Of a DNA stretch of 64,000 nucleotides, positions 1 to 10,344 are shown in pieces. The translations under genes were made by a program, and so were the position numbers. The notes under the pieces are model-generated. The model did no database searches. It worked only from the letters and a program-made list of their open reading frames with translations, and was not told the origin of the DNA. The stretch is from Diaporthe sp. PMI_573 (Eukaryota; Ascomycota; Sordariomycetes; Diaporthales; Diaporthaceae), in assembly GCA_021399435.1 (NCBI GenBank), contig JAJTUP010000068.1, forward strand, positions 186,001 to 250,000, written 5' to 3'. The stretch's first letter is position 1; each line of letters opens with the position of its first letter.

Positions 1-3000
1 TCGCGCCAGACGAGCATTTCTGACTGAAGAGGTGCTGACAGAACGTCGCTAGTGTCTGGCCCGTTCCGGGCCGCGAGGGCATCCCTGACTTGCCGCTCAG
101 CGCGGTGCTTGCGGAGGGTGCGCATTGCTTTGGCGACGGCTTCCGCCCTCTTGAGTGTCGACGGTGTAGGGGGCGAGTCCAAGTTAATCCGTGGAAAGGC
201 GCCGAAGACTAGGAGGGTCGGAATGAGGCCGTCCGGGCCGGCCGTGTCGTTAACGGCTTTGAAGGCCATTTGGAGGATGGCTTCTTTTGAGCAGATTGTG
301 CCGATTTCCGCGGTCAGTATCTCAAAAGCACGGCGGAGAGGCCCGTGATAGCGTTCGACCTTGCCGATTGACCAATGTGCTTCCGTGGGCACTTGTCTGC
401 ACGTGATTCCCATGAATTTCGCCTCGTTTCGGAATTCTGATGAGGCAAAGTTGGTTCCGGCATCGTGAACTAAGTGATCTGGCGGGCCGAGGTATGTGTC
501 AACCCACGCCGCCCGTAGGGCTTCCCACGTGTCTTTTGTAGAAAGGGAAGGGAGGAATCTTCCTGCTTGGAAGGAGGTGCCCCCGTCGACGACGTGAAGG
601 ACGGGCTCGCCGTCTAAGTATAGCACGTCGACAAAGATTTCATAGTTAAAGTCGCAGTCGTCTTTCAGCGTGAACTTGAACCTTCTGGGGGATGCCCCTT
701 TTAGCTGGCACTGGTGGCAGAACTGGCTAATCGTCTCTAGAATAGCCGGGTCGGGGTCGTGGCCGGCGTCTTTGAGCAGGCGGTTTAGGCGGTCAACCGC
801 CGGGTGCCCGAAGCGGCGATGAAGTCGCCGGAGTTCGGTTTCTGTGAGGAAAGCACCTGCTTCTCGTTTGGCCACGAAGAACCACGGGTGGCCCCATTTG
901 CGGACCACTGGCACGACCTTGTCCGGGCCACTTTCTTGGTGTTGAACCAGCTCGTTAGTGGTGTTTCTAAGGAACACACCTAGTTTGTCCATATCCTTCA
1001 TACACAGCAGGAAGGGGGTCGGGGAGTTGATCACGTGAAAGGTGATATCGCCTATCGGCGTGCCGAGGGTGGTCGTCCCGATAGAAGTCAGCTGTGTGCC
1101 CTTTCCGAAGCAAATCACGGCTTCGCCGGCGCGTGAGAGGTCCATCTTCACCTGTGGGTCGTCTCTTCTGAGGGCTACAAATTGGCCGTGGCCGGCGGTT
1201 GAAAACTCCGCCGCCCCGGTGTCCGGAAGGATGCCCTGAAACGTCTTCTCAGAATACCTTCCTTGGAGGGTGAATTGGTCTGCCGGGACCAGAGAATCCT
1301 CTGGTGGCTCCTCTAACTGGTCATTCCCAAGGGAGTGTAGGAACGCGTTATCCATGAGGAACTGAGACTGCTCCCGGCCCCTCTCATCGAATTCCGAGTG
1401 GGCCGGGCTCTCAGGGGGGCTGTCTGGCTCTGTGCCCTCGACGTCGGCGATGTACGCCGCCACGCTGGCTTCGTCGCACCTGATTCCGTACATTTCGCAT
1501 GTAGTCAAGTACTGGCTGCGGGCCTTGCGCCGCTCTTCGGGTGTATGGTGTGTTGACCAGCAGCCCACCTTATTGCACACAAAGCACTTCTTCTTCAGGT
1601 TGTCCGGCCGGGCGGTGCTTGTGAATGTCCCGCCTCGGCCACGAGAAGATCCTTGTGCCTGGTGAGTGCCACGTTGGCGATTGTTGACGTATCGCCGCTC
1701 GAGGTAGTATGATTCGTCTGTGCCCTTGTGTTGTTGTAGGTATTGGCTGGTCGATGATCTCTTCACGCTTAGGTCTAGCGATGATCGGAGATCGTGAAAG
1801 AGTCTCTCGCATGGTGCCGCCGGGATGAACAATGCGTGCTCCAGCTCGGGTACGCCTGCACAAGCACGAATAACGGTGGTGCGAAGCATCTCGTCGCTTT
1901 GATACTCGGCGCCCAGCGCCTTCTGGCACAATTGCAGCCTGTCGAGAAGCTTCTCAAGGACTTCACGAAGAGTCTTGCCGCTATTCTCCTTATCGTTGCG
2001 CACCGTCGCGAAGGTGGTGTTGGTCCAGTCATGATAGTACTGCCGGCGGTTGGTTTCGGTGACGAAGTGATCGGTCAGCTTACTATACGCCTGCTGGAAG
2101 GTATCGTCGATGTCAACGTGCGATATGTAATAGTCTTGGGCTCTTCCGGAGAGAATTCTCGGAAAGACCGCCCAAAACTGGTACGGTGTGACGTCGCAGA
2201 AGTAGCAGATGTTAAGGAAGACCTTCAGTTTATCGTCAAGAAGATCGTAGGGTTCCCCAGACCATCTCGACTGGTTGCCCCAGGTCTTCGTGAAGATCAT
2301 CATCTTCTGAGGGTCTAGCTTGTCGTTGTCATAGTGGCGAGGAGGAAGGTGCTTGTATGGGTCGTAGGGGATATCTGGCGCTGAAATAGGGAGCGGCGTT
2401 CCCGCCGGATATCGCTGGTGTGGGTACGTCTGGTTCCTTTCTTGCCTCAGGGCCGTGCCCGCCGGGGAAGGAAACGTCTGGCGGCGTGCCTCCGGAAGTG
2501 CCGTCTGACGATAGTGGTCCGGTGGGTTCTCGTTGGCCGGCATCGCCGCCTCTAGGGTATGGTGTTCTACCGATTCGACGATGTTTTGCCCTAATCGGAA
2601 GGTTGTGGCTTGTGCTGGTGGTTCTCCCTGTTGTCGTGGGCTAGATCGGCTTGGGCCAGCTGGTGCTGCTCCTTCTGGCCATTCTGGGCACTCTTCAAGT
2701 GTGAGAAGATTGGCCAGCTGCCGTGGCAACGCGCCCTTAGGTGGTCCTGTGTAAACAAAGCGTTGGCGTAGATAGATACGCAGTTCCTTTTTCCAGTGCT
2801 TATCGATAGCCGTAAACATGTCGTGATCCCAGTGCTCGAATTCGATTAAGAACTCGTCAAAGAGAGTCTGCCCAGTGGCCCTGGCGTTATACGGATCCGA
2901 CATAAACATGAGAACACTAGTAGAGGCAAGTTCCGTGGTGAGAGTATCTTTTGTGACTTCTTTGTCCCACACGGCTGGATTCACGGAAGTCCACGCCACC

Positions 3001-3110
3001 GCCGGAACGTCCAATTTGGTCCTTAGCTGGGCGAAGAAGGAGAGAGCTTCTTGTGACGGCGTGGTCAAGGAGGTGCCGGCCGGCGATCTTGCTTCCGAAC
3101 CAGTCGCCAT
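1..3110 (-). CDS. Ty1/Copia retrotransposon gag-pol polyprotein, 5' part, open to the window edge
   Basis: Reading the minus strand from the ATG at 3108-3110, I found no stop over about 1,036 codons to base 1, so the frame continues beyond the window. Order: Copia-type Gag (about 3110-1650); a Cys/His zinc-knuckle-like motif (CFVCNKVGCWSTHH) near 1540-1585; an aspartic protease with DTG (LPDTGAAEFST) near 1200-1235; the GAG-pre-integrase motif HRRFGHPAVDRL near 790-825; the integrase core with FVDVLYLDG near 610-640, HDAGTNF near 450-470 and GKVERYHG near 345-370, which fit the D,D,E triad. RT and RNase H must lie left of base 1. The in-frame stop upstream (TAA, near 3128) supports this start. 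The element makes virus-like particles and integrates cDNA. An uninterrupted frame suggests a young copy. No LTR could be assigned. Confidence 0.9.
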   Translation of the reverse strand, partial: MATGSEARSPAGTSLTTPSQEALSFFAQLRTKLDVPAVAWTSVNPAVWDKEVTKDTLTTELASTSVLMFMSDPYNARATGQTLFDEFLIEFEHWDHDMFTAIDKHWKKELRIYLRQRFVYTGPPKGALPRQLANLLTLEECPEWPEGAAPAGPSRSSPRQQGEPPAQATTFRLGQNIVESVEHHTLEAAMPANENPPDHYRQTALPEARRQTFPSPAGTALRQERNQTYPHQRYPAGTPLPISAPDIPYDPYKHLPPRHYDNDKLDPQKMMIFTKTWGNQSRWSGEPYDLLDDKLKVFLNICYFCDVTPYQFWAVFPRILSGRAQDYYISHVDIDDTFQQAYSKLTDHFVTETNRRQYYHDWTNTTFATVRNDKENSGKTLREVLEKLLDRLQLCQKALGAEYQSDEMLRTTVIRACAGVPELEHALFIPAAPCERLFHDLRSSLDLSVKRSSTSQYLQQHKGTDESYYLERRYVNNRQRGTHQAQGSSRGRGGTFTSTARPDNLKKKCFVCNKVGCWSTHHTPEERRKARSQYLTTCEMYGIRCDEASVAAYIADVEGTEPDSPPESPAHSEFDERGREQSQFLMDNAFLHSLGNDQLEEPPEDSLVPADQFTLQGRYSEKTFQGILPDTGAAEFSTAGHGQFVALRRDDPQVKMDLSRAGEAVICFGKGTQLTSIGTTTLGTPIGDITFHVINSPTPFLLCMKDMDKLGVFLRNTTNELVQHQESGPDKVVPVVRKWGHPWFFVAKREAGAFLTETELRRLHRRFGHPAVDRLNRLLKDAGHDPDPAILETISQFCHQCQLKGASPRRFKFTLKDDCDFNYEIFVDVLYLDGEPVLHVVDGGTSFQAGRFLPSLSTKDTWEALRAAWVDTYLGPPDHLVHDAGTNFASSEFRNEAKFMGITCRQVPTEAHWSIGKVERYHGPLRRAFEILTAEIGTICSKEAILQMAFKAVNDTAGPDGLIPTLLVFGAFPRINLDSPPTPSTLKRAEAVAKAMRTLRKHRAERQVRDALAARNGPDTSDVLSAPLQSEMLVWR

Positions 3111-4783
3111 AGTGTTGTGGGTATCGTACACTTATTGCTGCGACTTCTGACCGGCACAAGTACACTATTCACCCTCAGGTAGTAGTCTTCGGCAAACGGA
3201 AGCTATTGTTGCGCAGGCTGACTGGTAGAGTTTCCCGGGTTGTCCCACTTGGGAGCAGAACGGAGGAGTCGCCGCTAACCGGGAGGCCGCCGGCACCGCC
3301 GGCACCGCCGTAGCAGGTGACAGACCAGCCTTCTCGGTGTCGTCGTCGTCGTCGTCGACGTATTCGCGTTCTTTGGCAGGTAGTTGGCCTGCTGCTGGTG
3401 CTTCTGCCCCTGCTGCCGGGAGATCTTCTCGTTCCCGTTGTCTTCTGGCTGCGCCGGAAGGGGAAGGTGCAGCCGGATGGGCAGGAGGGCCGTTGGCCGG
3501 GCAAGAACAGCCGCCCCCAGTCGAGAGGGAAGAAGCAACGATGGTGCAGAGGAAAGAGATACTCTGGGCCTCGGCTCTTCCGGTGATAGTGGCAACCGCG
3601 AAAGGGGTGCGTGTGGTTCAAGAGAGGTCAGGGCAAGCGGTGGGAGGCAAATCTGCGTATAGCGCAATAGAGTTTGTCTCATAGAAGGCTTCTCGTGCCC
3701 CCTGATGGTCTCCGAAACGCTTTGGCGACGCTTGGGGCCGCTTGGCGTGCTCGGCAGTGCCTTCCGTGGGTGCCGAGAGGGGCGTTCCGAGGGTCCTTGC
3801 GGGGTTTCTCGAGTGTTTTGGCGTTTCGAGCGCTCTCGAGGGGCTTCTCGAGAGGTTGTCGGTTGCACGGCTGTGCGTAGAGCGCGATGGAGCGTACTCG
3901 TGGTTGATTGACCTTTCCTCGCTTGGTGTATCGGCCGTGGGCGCCCAGGGACGACGAGGAGGTTGAAGCTGGTTGGTGTAGGCCGTGGGCACCCAGGGAG
4001 CACCAGAACAACGGTCACAGTAAATTCCCACAAGCTGGGCCTCAGCTTCTTCGTGATGGGCCACCGTTGGCGGTGGTCGCTTCGAAGAAGGGTTGGCCGT
4101 AGCGCAGAGATCGTCACTCGACGACGTCAACGAGCAGCGAAGCGGTCGGCGGCGACGATGGTGATAGAGGTCTGCCTCTTAATCCTTGCTATCAGGGGTT
4201 GACTGTGCAACCACTGATCAGTGTTGGATAGTCTTCCGTACGTACGGGGAAAGCAGAATAACGAGGTTATCACGAAACGGTCTTTTCTTCGTGATGATGT
4301 CTAGAGGCTCAGTTCTGATGGTGGCCTTCAGGGCACGGAAGTGCCCTTATGGCGACCCCTTTTCCGGCTGACTAAGCAGAAGGCAACGGCCAGCCGTCAG
4401 GCAGTCATGCACGCCTGAAACTTCCGTTTAAAGGTAAAATAGGAAATAATTGACGGAAATTTCGTGGTAGGGCGACCAGTGCTGATTAATGTTTCAGGTA
4501 AGGTCGAGGTAGCCTAAGCCGCATTCGCATGATATTAAGTTTGTGGAACTTTTGGATCAAGCTAATCTAAACAGCGGTCGCATCTGTGTTCGGCTCTTTT
4601 ACATATGGAGGCCCGATTTGTAAGGGCGCGCACTTCGCACTTCGCACTCTTTCGTTCTCCGTTGTCATCTGCTAGTTTGCGATTTTAAAGTTCAGCTTGC
4701 CGTAATTATACGGAGGCAGGGCTTAAAAGTTATTGTCAAAGAAGACCTTGACTAAGCATCCCCCCTTTCCAGTGTGGCTCGTG
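3111..4783. other. GC-rich leader region upstream of Copia gag; no confirmed gene
   Basis: This lies 5' of the minus-strand Copia gene and may hold its untranslated leader and 5' LTR, but I could not find matching LTR ends or a primer-binding site. It contains a (GTC) trinucleotide run at about 3337-3357, a duplicated block (GGCCGTGGGC.CCCAGGGA) at about 3944 and 3982, and long overlapping open frames on the minus strand (3275-4117, 280 codons, Arg/Pro-rich; 3618-4130, 170 codons). GC-rich DNA gives such frames by chance, and none resembles a family I know. Confidence 0.4.
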
Positions 4784-6176
4784 TCACGGCCCGTAACGGA
4801 ATCCCAGGCGGTATCACGTGACGGAGCGCCGCCCCCATTTCTTTTCACCAATCATGTAAGGAGCGCCGCGATCCCTCGCGCTCCAGCGATTGAGGCTCAC
4901 CACAACACCAAAGGGAGCGCCAGCGCTCCCTGGTGAGCCACCTCTAGTAACACAGTATATATACATTCCCTTAGCACTTGGACAACGAGCCTTAAGCTCC
5001 TTAGCTATCAACAGACTTGGTTACATCAAACTACCTTTGACACATTACCAGACCCGTGACCTACATTGCTCACCTCGACGTCCTGATCACACTAGATCAT
5101 ACACTCGATTTTCCCCCGTACGACCGACCTCTGCAGCCTCGGCTGCCCAGACAACATTTGCGGCATCCTGCTGCTTGACATTCAGGGCCATTACACCCTC
5201 ACCTTCACCTTCGCCTGCAGTTTAGCGCTGCCTCGACCGACCACTGCCGCTTTGGCTGCCCGAACAACACCAGCAGCCCTCAGCTGCTCGACTTTCTGGG
5301 CCCTTTGGTGCCCCCGACCTCGACGCACGAGCCCCACATGGCTCGCTGCCCTTTTTGCAGCTCGGAAGCTGCATGACCGATCTCTGCAGTCGTGTACTGC
5401 CCAGAGACCCTTTTCTTCATTGCAGCCTCGGCTGCTGCCCGGAACACAACCGGGCTTCGACAATTTGTCTCACTGGCTGAGACCACTTGACAAAACCGCT
5501 GGGTCGAAATGGTACAGAGCTTACCTGGAGACCGTGGAACGAGGCGATTGTCTCGTCCACAGAGCAGCGTTCTGGCCGCCTTGGGTTTTTCTCCTGCGAG
5601 GGTTTTCCCCAAGGATGCACGGTTCTAGGTTGCAGCTACTGGCGATCTTGGGGATCATGGACTTCCTGCCTTAGGGTATGGAAAGCTACTTGGTCTATCT
5701 GTGCAAGAGAATTCTAGGCTGGAGAGGGATGAGTTCCTGCTGACGGGATGCCCTCTCGAAAGTAATGCGCCTTTGTGCCGATGATATGCTGGATGAACTA
5801 GATGGAGGCGCTGCTGGACGGAGGCTCTGCCAGGATCAATTGTATTGATGTCCTGTAGGACGTGCTTCAGCGGTAACTACTGTAGTGGCAGCTACGAGTA
5901 GAGAGGTGCCTTTTGGGGGTATTGAGCACGAAAACAGCTCGAGCATGTATAAGGCTCCGATCCAAAAGGCCTTGCAAATGATCTGGGCGAGTCCCCGTGT
6001 GGCAGCGATTGTAGATAGTTTAGCTCAGCACGTCCTGTGCCCCAGCAGGGGACTTTTCGGGGCCGATGGCCCCCCGGACGAAAAATATACATAACATAAC
6101 ATAACATAACATAACCCGTGAGCTTTCCTAACCATTCAAGACGTAGAGTTCTTGACGCTTGAGAAGATGTACGCAC
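4784..6176. other. Repeat debris with a possible LTR-like segment and diverged internal repeats
   Basis: A block starting TGTCACGGCCCG at about 4784 is followed by a TATA-like TATATATACA near 4955, and CCCGTGAC near 5053 partly mirrors the start, so it may be an LTR remnant; the terminal match is weak. Downstream a ~68-bp unit recurs three times in diverged form (about 5122-5189, 5235-5303 and 5375-5442), each with GACCGA..TCTGC and a GCTGC-rich core. Open frames here (for example 5252-5674 plus) have no recognisable domain. Confidence 0.35.
6091..6115. repeat. (ATAAC)5 microsatellite
   Basis: Five perfect copies of the pentamer ATAAC lie just beyond the donor end of the RTA1-like exon, where the second exon should begin further on. 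Confidence 0.9.
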
Positions 6177-6374
6177 CTGTCGAAAGAAAAGGCTCTGGAC
6201 TGCATGCGCCAGACTTGAGACAGCGAATATAATCATTATGGCCAAGTTGGAGTCGAAGCTGGGGTGATACGGCCAAATTGCGCCGCATGCTTCGACAGAC
6301 ACATGTCCATGCTCGTTAGGTGGGACGGAGATACATGTCAGGGAAGTTGATGTCGCGGTCGCGGCCGTTGCCAT
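6177..6374 (-). pseudogene. RTA1-like (lipid-translocating exporter family) first exon only
   Basis: The minus strand encodes 66 codons from the ATG at 6372-6374 to a donor CAG|GTGCGT at 6171-6177. The peptide begins MATAATATSTSLTC and contains YHPSFDSNLAIMIIF, the start of the first membrane helix in fungal RTA1-domain proteins (seven-helix membrane proteins linked to stress and drug tolerance). No later exons with the remaining helices follow; an ATAAC microsatellite and unrelated DNA come next. I infer a 3'-truncated gene fragment. Family assignment rests on this short segment only. Confidence 0.5.
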
Positions 6375-6566
6375 TGTTGAGACCGTGTGGCTAAGGTGGT
6401 TCGATCTGCTGGTGACTGGGATGTGGATACTATGTAAGGAGCTGTGCTCCTCTCGGACTAGGTTTTAAATCTGGCTTCATGAAAGTTACGTTGTTCATCA
6501 TCAAGAACTGTCTCTGGCGGTGATTCCGCACGCGCTAGCAGGCAGTGGATTAATAACAGCAGGTCA

Positions 6567-8539
6567 CGGGCATCCCGAGGCAGATATTGTCAAGGACTCA
6601 TCATCACGTATTGAATACGCTGTGCCAAGGCGTCGATCTCGGCCCATAAATTCTGATCCTGATTAGTGGAAACTCCCCTTGGACTGGAGAAAAAGACATG
6701 GTGTGACGTCACGCAACTTCTAGCCTCAAGCGAGATAAACCCTCCTCACCCATGCTTCATATTAAACCCTTCCTTCGGGTCACGATACTTGTGGTGAATC
6801 CTACCAGTAGCGTTTGACCTATGCAAGGAACAGCTTCTATTAAGACAACACTATGAACAAATGAGGCGTGGACGCATGTAGAAGTGTCTTCACTTCTCCT
6901 TTTTGTCAGAAAAAACAACAAATTACAAGATAGTCTATACCACGGTTGCTGTACTCATTCAGCCGGCAGCCAGCCGACTTGCTCCATAGGCCAGCTCAGC
7001 CAGAAACGTTTCGCAAGTGGCATGCAAGCGTAGATTTCTGACATGAGATGTGTAGGCCAATCTTTTACCATCCAGGCACACTCCAATCGCTTGATCAACA
7101 CCACAAAGTATGAAAAGAGTAGCAGCGCCACTGGGTCAGTGGCCTGTACCAGTTTCAGGTAATGATCCGATACACGATGTAACCAGCTGAAGACTGTGTA
7201 AGCCGAGACTTGCGCTGGTTCGTCATGCACCACTGTGTAGCACCTACGCAGAAGCGTGAGAGCTTCCACCAGGCTCTCGCACCGCTCGTCATCCTTCGTG
7301 ACGTTGATATCTATGAAGGATGCTAAAGCCTCTAGAGCTTCTTGGACGGATGGATCGAGGGCTTTGACTGGAACTTTGTTCAACTCTAAGCCAGAGAGCG
7401 GGAATATCGGGTGCAGCTCCTCGTTCTGGACACTTGCGAAGTCGCATGCTTGCTCGATTGACCGAAGTCCGCGAAAAAGTGTCAGCCAGTGCGATGGGCC
7501 ATTCTGGTTGAATATAAGCAGCTCTCCTGGGCATGGGCCGAGGGCAAATGTATGCAAGCAAGTTATTGTTGCAAAGAGATAGAGTGCGGCACAGTTTGAC
7601 TCAGTGACGCGTGAGAGAAGCGGCGAGGCAAGCCTCAGGGCCTCTTCCCAATGCACATTAGCCTTGTCCAACAGGCCGGCAGGCATGTCGCTCTCAAGCT
7701 GGTACTTCATGTGACGTAGGTGCAACGCGCCTAGAGTAATGACTGCATGGAGAAGAAACTGGTGTCTAAAAGACAGCCTCGGGACTGTAACGCTCCAGAA
7801 GTATTGGGTGGCTTGCTCGTTACTGAAACTCTTAGATGTGACATGGCAAAAATGATGAAACAGCTGAAAATCCCCCACATCTAGACTGGTTGCACAGCAC
7901 CGGACGGATGCTGCCACACACGCCGTCGAAGCTGGGCTGGAAGCAGTGCTCTGGTTTGTGCCAAGGCTGCACACCAGCGATCGCCTGACGCAGTTGGTGC
8001 AAGCCGGCTTTTGCTCATCGCACTGGAGATTTGGACCAAAGAATTAGCTTGAATCATTTTGGAACGCAGGTCGACTCGGCTGCCGGGTTAGGCGTTCGTT
8101 ACCTTGATCCTCCTTTTTTTGCAGAACGTGCATCCATGACGTGACTTTCTATGGGCCCTTCGGTGGACGACTTTACCACCTTGGTCCGTAGGTGGGGTAT
8201 TCTCATTCATGGAACTGAGAGCCGCGTGGAACAACTACAGGCTGTAGGTAGAGACAGACGTGTCAAAGAAGAAGTAAGAGGGCTATACGAAGAATACGCT
8301 CCTCGCGGGTCCAAGGCCTAGAATAAGTAGTGTTAAAATCAAGTTTGGGCTAAGGATGCAGCAAAACGGGGCTAAGACGGCTTGACCTTGGACCAATCCA
8401 ATGACGCCGCCAAAGTCCAGGACCCGTTAGGATCCACCACAATTTGGCGAATACGTTGTTATACGTCTTGATACGCGCAATACGCACCCAAGACCGTCCG
8501 TGCGTAGGGAACAACCAGATCGGCGAGTCCCCACCCAGG
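6567..8539. repeat. Inverted duplication arm A (partner 43421-45394)
   Basis: About 1,973 bp that recur as reverse complement at 43421-45394, 35 kb away, with only scattered substitutions and small indels by eye. The arm holds the complete regulator gene, its 80-bp intron and both flanks. Homology stops abruptly at CGGGCATC on the 3' side of the gene and at CCTGGGTGGG on the 5' side; beyond the latter a weaker, older similarity continues (8540-8815 against 43036-43420). Confidence 0.9.
6955..8210 (-). CDS. Zn2Cys6 fungal transcription factor (intact copy)
   Basis: Two exons, complement(join(6955..8022,8103..8210)), give 391 residues. Exon 1 (36 codons) starts at the ATG at 8208-8210 and ends after KKRRIK; the 80-bp intron 8023-8102 has GT/AG ends and splits the zinc cluster exactly before its third cysteine. 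The joined motif is CTFCKKRRIKCDEQKPACTN followed by CVRRSLVC, a perfect C-x2-C-x6-C-x6-C-x2-C-x6-C binuclear cluster that binds DNA. The rest is an alpha-helical middle region of the type found in Upc2/sterol-regulator-like factors and ends in WPMEQVGWLPAE. It is probably a nuclear regulator with unknown targets. An inverted second copy at 43750-45006 carries a frameshift. Confidence 0.88.
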
Positions 8540-8822
8540 GTAACTCGGCAGTCAAGTGCCGTCGGGCTTTTTCAGAACCCAGAAGCTTCCCCGTTTCGCA
8601 ACCTTCTCGCCGACTCTCAAGCTTAATCTCAAGCCACATGACGTTTTAGGGGTAGAGCGCCTAAGCCCGAGCTGGCGGTCGCGAGAGTTCCGCTTAGCGG
8701 CGTATGAGATGAGGAGAGACTTAGTCTCGACACGGCGTTATGACAAAGCGTTCCTTTACTAACAAACTTAGCTCCACTAGAACACTCCTCTTCCATTCTT
8801 TCAATGTCTGGGGGGGGGGGGC
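8540..8822. repeat. Diverged repeat, also present inverted at 43036-43420
   Basis: The reverse complement of this stretch shares blocks with 43036-43260 (CAGACATTGAAAGAA, CGCCGCTAAGCGGAA, GGGGAAGCTTCTGGGTTCTG) but differs by many substitutions and by indels of tens of bases. It is therefore older than, or evolves faster than, the adjoining near-identical arm. It ends at a run of 12 G (8810-8821). It may be an old LTR-element fragment. Confidence 0.65.
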
Positions 8823-9401
8823 ACCAGGCCGAGAGTGCTGACTACCGTGCGAACGTACCCAAATCGCTGCCGCCCATGACTCCTGAGAAGTCTCCATGCC
8901 GTGGAGTTTGCTGCTCTGTTCCTGTGCTCAAGGCTCGATGACAGCTTGAGCCATAGTCTCCGAGAGGACATTGGTTTGTTTGTTTGTTGATGCAACGGCG
9001 TATCTTGCCATTTGGATAAGAACCGGCGGTAATGTACTAATACAATACTTCCAGGTACTAACTGATCAGCGGATCTTCGAACCCGGTATTTATAATCAAG
9101 CTTTTACTTTGCCGCAGAAGACACCACAAAGCTGAACTACGAGCAACTACTTACTACGTTAAAACGTCAGTCCGGCCAGGTAACTTACCAGAAGTAGACT
9201 AGCCTACGACATCTCACGCGGACGAAGATGGCCCCCCAGTCCATAATCGACTCTCAACCTCGGACATCCAGCCCGTTCCTTGTTCCCGCCGGCGTACTAT
9301 ATATAATACCATAGATGATATCCGCTTGAAATTTCTTGCCTTCATTAATATCATCGCCTATTCTATATTTACTCAGTCTTCCTACTCTTTCATTCGAGAA
9401 C
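8823..9401. other. Intergenic region and presumed promoter of the crotonase gene
   Basis: There is a (GTTT)4 run near 8973-8988 and a TATA-like ACTATATATAATA at about 9295-9307, roughly 100 bp upstream of the crotonase ATG at 9402. I see no other gene. Confidence 0.5.
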
Positions 9402-10344
9402 ATGTATCCTGCGTGGCTTCAGACCCTAGCCCTCGCTGGTCTTCTTATTTCGACAACGCTCGCTCTGGATCTCCCAGAATACCGAGGTTTAAAGACTTCC
9501 CAGAATGCGAGGGTCCTCGAAATCACTCTCCACAACCCAACATCGCCGATCAATGTCTGGAACCATGATTTTCAGACTGGGTTGGCCGACATTGTACAGA
9601 GGCTTCAGTCCGACAATGAAACCAAGGTTGTTATTTTCAAGAGCGATGTTCCTGGGTTCTTCTGTGCCCATTTGGACCTTCTGATGCCTGGAATTGGTAA
9701 GTAATACCTTAGAAAGCTCCATTGCTCTAAAGCCAGAGCTAACGCATGAGCTAGAAACTGCCGCGGGTAGTTTTGTGGAACTCATGTATAACATCTCGAA
9801 CCTGCCGCAGGTGACTATTGGCGCAGTTGATGGGAGAGCCCGCGGAGCAGGGAACGAACTCTTGATGGGACTCGACATGCGTTTCGCTACCAAGTACGAA
9901 ACGCTCCTCGGACAGTTAGAGGTGGCCACTGGCCTCATCCCAGGAGGAGGAGGAAGCCAGCATCTTCCTGGACTTATCGGCCGAGGCCTTGCAATGGAGT
10001 ATATCCTAAGCGGCAAGGACATTAACGCCCAAGACGCGGAGAGAATCGGCTGGATCAACAAAGCTTTCGACACATCGAGTGAGATGTACGCCTACATTGA
10101 CGAGCTCACCTCGCGCTTGGTTCTATACCCTCTAGCAGCGATAGCAGCGGCCAAGGAGTCAATCAACCTCGCGGCGCGTCCTCAGTTGGAGAACCTTTTG
10201 CAAGATGTCGCCTCCTTCAACCGCCGGATCGCTGATCCGATCGTGTCGCAACTCTTGGGCAAATCATTGTCTCTAACAAACAATCAGTCGCTTGGCGAAG
10301 TGGAGCTCAACATGGGAAGGGACTTGCCTCTACTTTACACTTGA
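9402..10344 (+). CDS. Enoyl-CoA hydratase/isomerase (crotonase) family protein with N-terminal signal-like sequence
   Basis: join(9402..9696,9755..10344) gives 294 residues. The 58-bp intron has GTAAGT, a GCTAAC branch site and CTAG. Crotonase hallmarks: PGFFCAHLDLL (first oxyanion-hole segment), GAVDGRARGAGNELLMGLD (second), LEVATGLIPGGGGSQHL and GLAMEYILSGKDINAQDAER; the Glu residues in LEVATG and AMEY match the two catalytic glutamates of enoyl-CoA hydratases. The likely role is hydration, isomerisation or hydrolysis of an acyl-CoA. The first ~22 residues (MYPAWLQTLALAGLLISTTL) look like a secretory signal peptide, unusual for a family that acts in mitochondria, peroxisomes or cytosol. An in-frame ATG at 9336 would add 22 residues and bury it. 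I chose 9402 for its context and the signal. Confidence 0.85.

Noticed and set aside
4784..5066. Solo LTR starting TGTCACGGCCC with a TATA box
   Set aside because: The far end (CCCGTGACCTACA) only partly mirrors the start, and I saw no target duplication or primer-binding site. Kept only as a possibility in the region entry.
7256..7582. Plus-strand ORF of 108 codons
   Set aside because: It is the antisense shadow of the Zn2Cys6 regulator and recurs as such in the inverted copy.
8810..8821. G12 run (and G13 at 23369-23381) as a G-quadruplex or regulatory signal
   Set aside because: A plain homopolymer prone to length error; no nearby promoter link.
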